5,559 nucleotides of DNA from Gulosibacter sediminis. Lineage in GTDB: Bacteria > Actinomycetota > Actinomycetes > Actinomycetales > Microbacteriaceae. The stretch spans positions 12,287 through 17,845 of the forward strand of contig NZ_JACXJG010000022.1 of the NCBI RefSeq assembly GCF_014904065.1, in the 5' to 3' direction. A program made the position numbers and the translations under genes. The stretch's first letter is position 1; each line of letters starts with the position of its first letter. Below are positions 4,101-5,559 of the stretch, piece after piece. Under the pieces are notes generated by a model, which was given only the letters and a program-made list of their open reading frames with translations, was not told the DNA's origin and did not search any database.

Positions 4101-5559
4101 ATCTGGGGTGGAGACCTACGAGATGGAGCGGGCACTGGTGAGCGTCGCCGGGTCAGCAGCACGAGTACGACGCTCACCAACACGAGCACACCGACGCTGG
4201 TGAGCACGAACACGATGACCGAGCCGCCCGGCTCGCCTTCGGCGGCGGGGACGGTGCTCGGGCTCGACCGGGGAGTCGCGGTCGGCGTTGGCGCGATCGT
4301 GGCCAGCGCATCCGGCACCTTGACCTGTGCGACCTCGGGCGCGGCGCCGATGTCGTCGAGCAGGCTCGTGAGATCGGCGAAGCTCAGCGTGCTCGCGGGG
4401 TCGGCGGACTTGACCGACATCGCGGCGAGAGGCGCGCGCACGCGCTCGACCAGCGCATCCGGTGTCAGGGCATCGGGAATGTCGCTCCAGATCGCGAACA
4501 TGCCGCCCGAACTCGCCTCGACGAGGTCGGGGCTGCCCTGCACCGAGGGATACACGGTGTCGTCCCAGCCCGCGAGGATCGACTCACCGGTGGGGTACGC
4601 GTAGCCGACGCGCTCGCCGAGCACGAAGTAGAGGAATTCGTCGTTGACGTTGACGAGCTCGTAGCCCGCCGCGGCGAAGTCGCTCGCGGGCACGGCGCCG
4701 GGCGGGCGCTGGGTCCAGTACGCCACCTGCACGCTGGTATCGAGGGCGACGCTGCCCGAGCGGAGCATGCCGTCGCTCCAGACGCGGGGCTGGTAGCCAG
4801 CGTCGCTGAGCAGCGCGGCGGTGGTGTTCACAAAGTCGGTGAGGGCGTCGTAGGCGGTGGCCTGCGCGCCGAACTTCGCCTGTGCGGCCTGGGTGAGTGC
4901 CTGCACCTCGGCCGTGTCGGCGAAGTCGACGAACTCGTCGCCGCCGAGGTTCCACGGCACGGGGCCGGGCATATCGGGCTGCTCGAACAGCTCCGTGTAT
5001 TCGCCGATGAGCTCGTGCGCGAACTCGACGCCGGCGTCGCTCGTGATGTCGAGGGCGCCGAAGACGTTACCGCCGTATGCGTCGTGCAGGCGCAGCTCGG
5101 GGTAGGCATCGAGCGCGTGGTCGAGGTGGCCCGGCATGTCGAGCGATGGTGCGACGCGGATGTGCCGCGCGTTCGCGTATTCGATGAGCTCGCGGATCTC
5201 GTCCTGCGAGTGCGCATCGGGCGAGGCGATGTCGGGATGCGTCGTCGACTCGATCGCGAAGCCCTCGTTCTCAGAGAAGTGCAGCTCGAGCTCGGTGAAG
5301 CCGAACCAGCTGAGCTGGCGCACGAGCGACTCGAGGGCCTCGATGGGGTAGTGCTTGCGCGCGATGTCGATGTGCGCGGCGCGGATCTGCTCGGCGGGGA
5401 AGCTGAACTCGTAGTCGCCGTTCGCGATGTCGCCCGCCGCGACGAGCTGCTGCAGCAGCGGCCGGGTGACGTGGAAGACGCCGGCGGCGTCGGGACCGGT
5501 GACCGTCACGCTGTCGTCGACCGTGAGCAGCGAGGCGTCGTCGAGGCCGAGCACGATGT
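4097..5559 (-). CDS. GH20 family beta-N-acetylhexosaminidase-like enzyme with C-terminal membrane anchor, N-terminus cut by window edge
   Basis: Predicted cell-surface glycosidase that removes terminal beta-linked N-acetylhexosamine (or a related unit) by substrate-assisted catalysis. 486 residues are visible and the frame runs off the right edge. The first visible part resembles the end of the GH20 N-terminal domain (GVFHVTRPLLQQL). The barrel follows: DIARKHYP (about 5350), HFSENEGF (about 5258-5281), DMPGHLDHA (5114-5140), catalytic Asp-Glu pair in WNLGGDEF (codons 4934-4939) and a late tryptophan motif GGMFAIWSD (4481-4507). After it come a Pro/Thr/Ser-rich linker (about 4223-4300), one hydrophobic helix (about 4154-4222) and a basic tail starting RRR, consistent with enzyme outside and tail inside. 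No LPXTG sorting motif is present. The usual His before GGDE is Asn here, and the wording is closer to lacto-N-biosidase-like Gram-positive members than to chitobiases, so the exact substrate is unsure. Confidence 0.9.
   Translation of the reverse strand, partial: IVLGLDDASLLTVDDSVTVTGPDAAGVFHVTRPLLQQLVAAGDIANGDYEFSFPAEQIRAAHIDIARKHYPIEALESLVRQLSWFGFTELELHFSENEGFAIESTTHPDIASPDAHSQDEIRELIEYANARHIRVAPSLDMPGHLDHALDAYPELRLHDAYGGNVFGALDITSDAGVEFAHELIGEYTELFEQPDMPGPVPWNLGGDEFVDFADTAEVQALTQAAQAKFGAQATAYDALTDFVNTTAALLSDAGYQPRVWSDGMLRSGSVALDTSVQVAYWTQRPPGAVPASDFAAAGYELVNVNDEFLYFVLGERVGYAYPTGESILAGWDDTVYPSVQGSPDLVEASSGGMFAIWSDIPDALTPDALVERVRAPLAAMSVKSADPASTLSFADLTSLLDDIGAAPEVAQVKVPDALATIAPTPTATPRSSPSTVPAAEGEPGGSVIVFVLTSVGVLVLVSVVLVLLTRRRSPVPAPSRRSPPQM
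4154..4222 (-). other. Transmembrane helix at the C-terminus of the GH20 protein
   Basis: About 23 codons, almost all Val, Leu, Ile, Phe and Ser/Thr, preceded by GEPGG and followed at once by TRRR. By the positive-inside rule, the catalytic part is outside and the roughly 18-residue Pro/Arg/Ser tail is cytoplasmic. Confidence 0.85.

Noticed and set aside
5552..5554. GTG at 5554 as start codon of the GH20 gene
   Set aside because: The frame is open to the window edge, and the first residues already belong to the middle of the GH20 N-terminal domain, so the true start lies outside.
1..5559. Mobile elements, CRISPR arrays, tRNA or rRNA genes
   Set aside because: I saw no transposase wording, terminal repeats, regularly spaced direct repeats or tRNA/rRNA signature; apart from 3185-3607, nearly all of the window is accounted for by three long coding regions plus ohr.

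Overview
The window is very GC-rich, with strongly G/C-ending codons, GTG/GAC/GCC-rich reading frames and AGGTGG/GAAGGAG-type ribosome binding sites. It looks like chromosomal DNA of an actinobacterium, and the protein wording suggests Microbacteriaceae. Genus cannot be decided from the sequence. All three confident loci read on the minus strand, so the window is best read from right to left.

From the right edge (5559 down to 4097) comes most of a glycoside hydrolase family 20 enzyme (beta-N-acetylhexosaminidase type). Its N-terminus lies outside the window, and it ends in a Pro/Thr-rich linker, one membrane helix and a basic tail. Sixty bases later is ohr (4036-3608), a thiol peroxidase of the Ohr/OsmC family with both catalytic cysteines. 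The gap holds a plausible promoter and a near-perfect 18-bp inverted repeat.

The stretch 3607-3185 has no confident intact gene. Its right-hand part (about 3363-3611) has a clear coding signature on the plus strand. A good Shine-Dalgarno plus ATG sits at 3324-3336, but in a different frame. The simplest reading is a small plus-strand gene of about 92 residues broken by a one-base frameshift at a G run. Its stop codon overlaps that of ohr in the palindrome CTAG. The left-hand part (3185-3323) is the likely promoter region of the next operon and contains the palindrome ATGTTGAACAT.

From 3184 to the left edge runs a two-gene operon: a beta-phosphoglucomutase-type HAD phosphatase/mutase (3184-2408), then a GH65 disaccharide phosphorylase (2411 to beyond base 1), joined by an ATGA overlap. 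Together they would split an alpha-glucose disaccharide with phosphate to beta-glucose 1-phosphate plus a sugar, and convert the former to glucose 6-phosphate, saving one ATP per cleavage. The pair has the same gene order as Rv3400-Rv3401 of Mycobacterium tuberculosis. The GH20 enzyme would act outside the cell and ohr in peroxide defence; nothing in the sequence ties these two to the disaccharide operon beyond proximity.

I found no mobile element, CRISPR array, tRNA or rRNA. The most unusual items are the broken plus-strand gene and the GH65/GH20 active-site variants.
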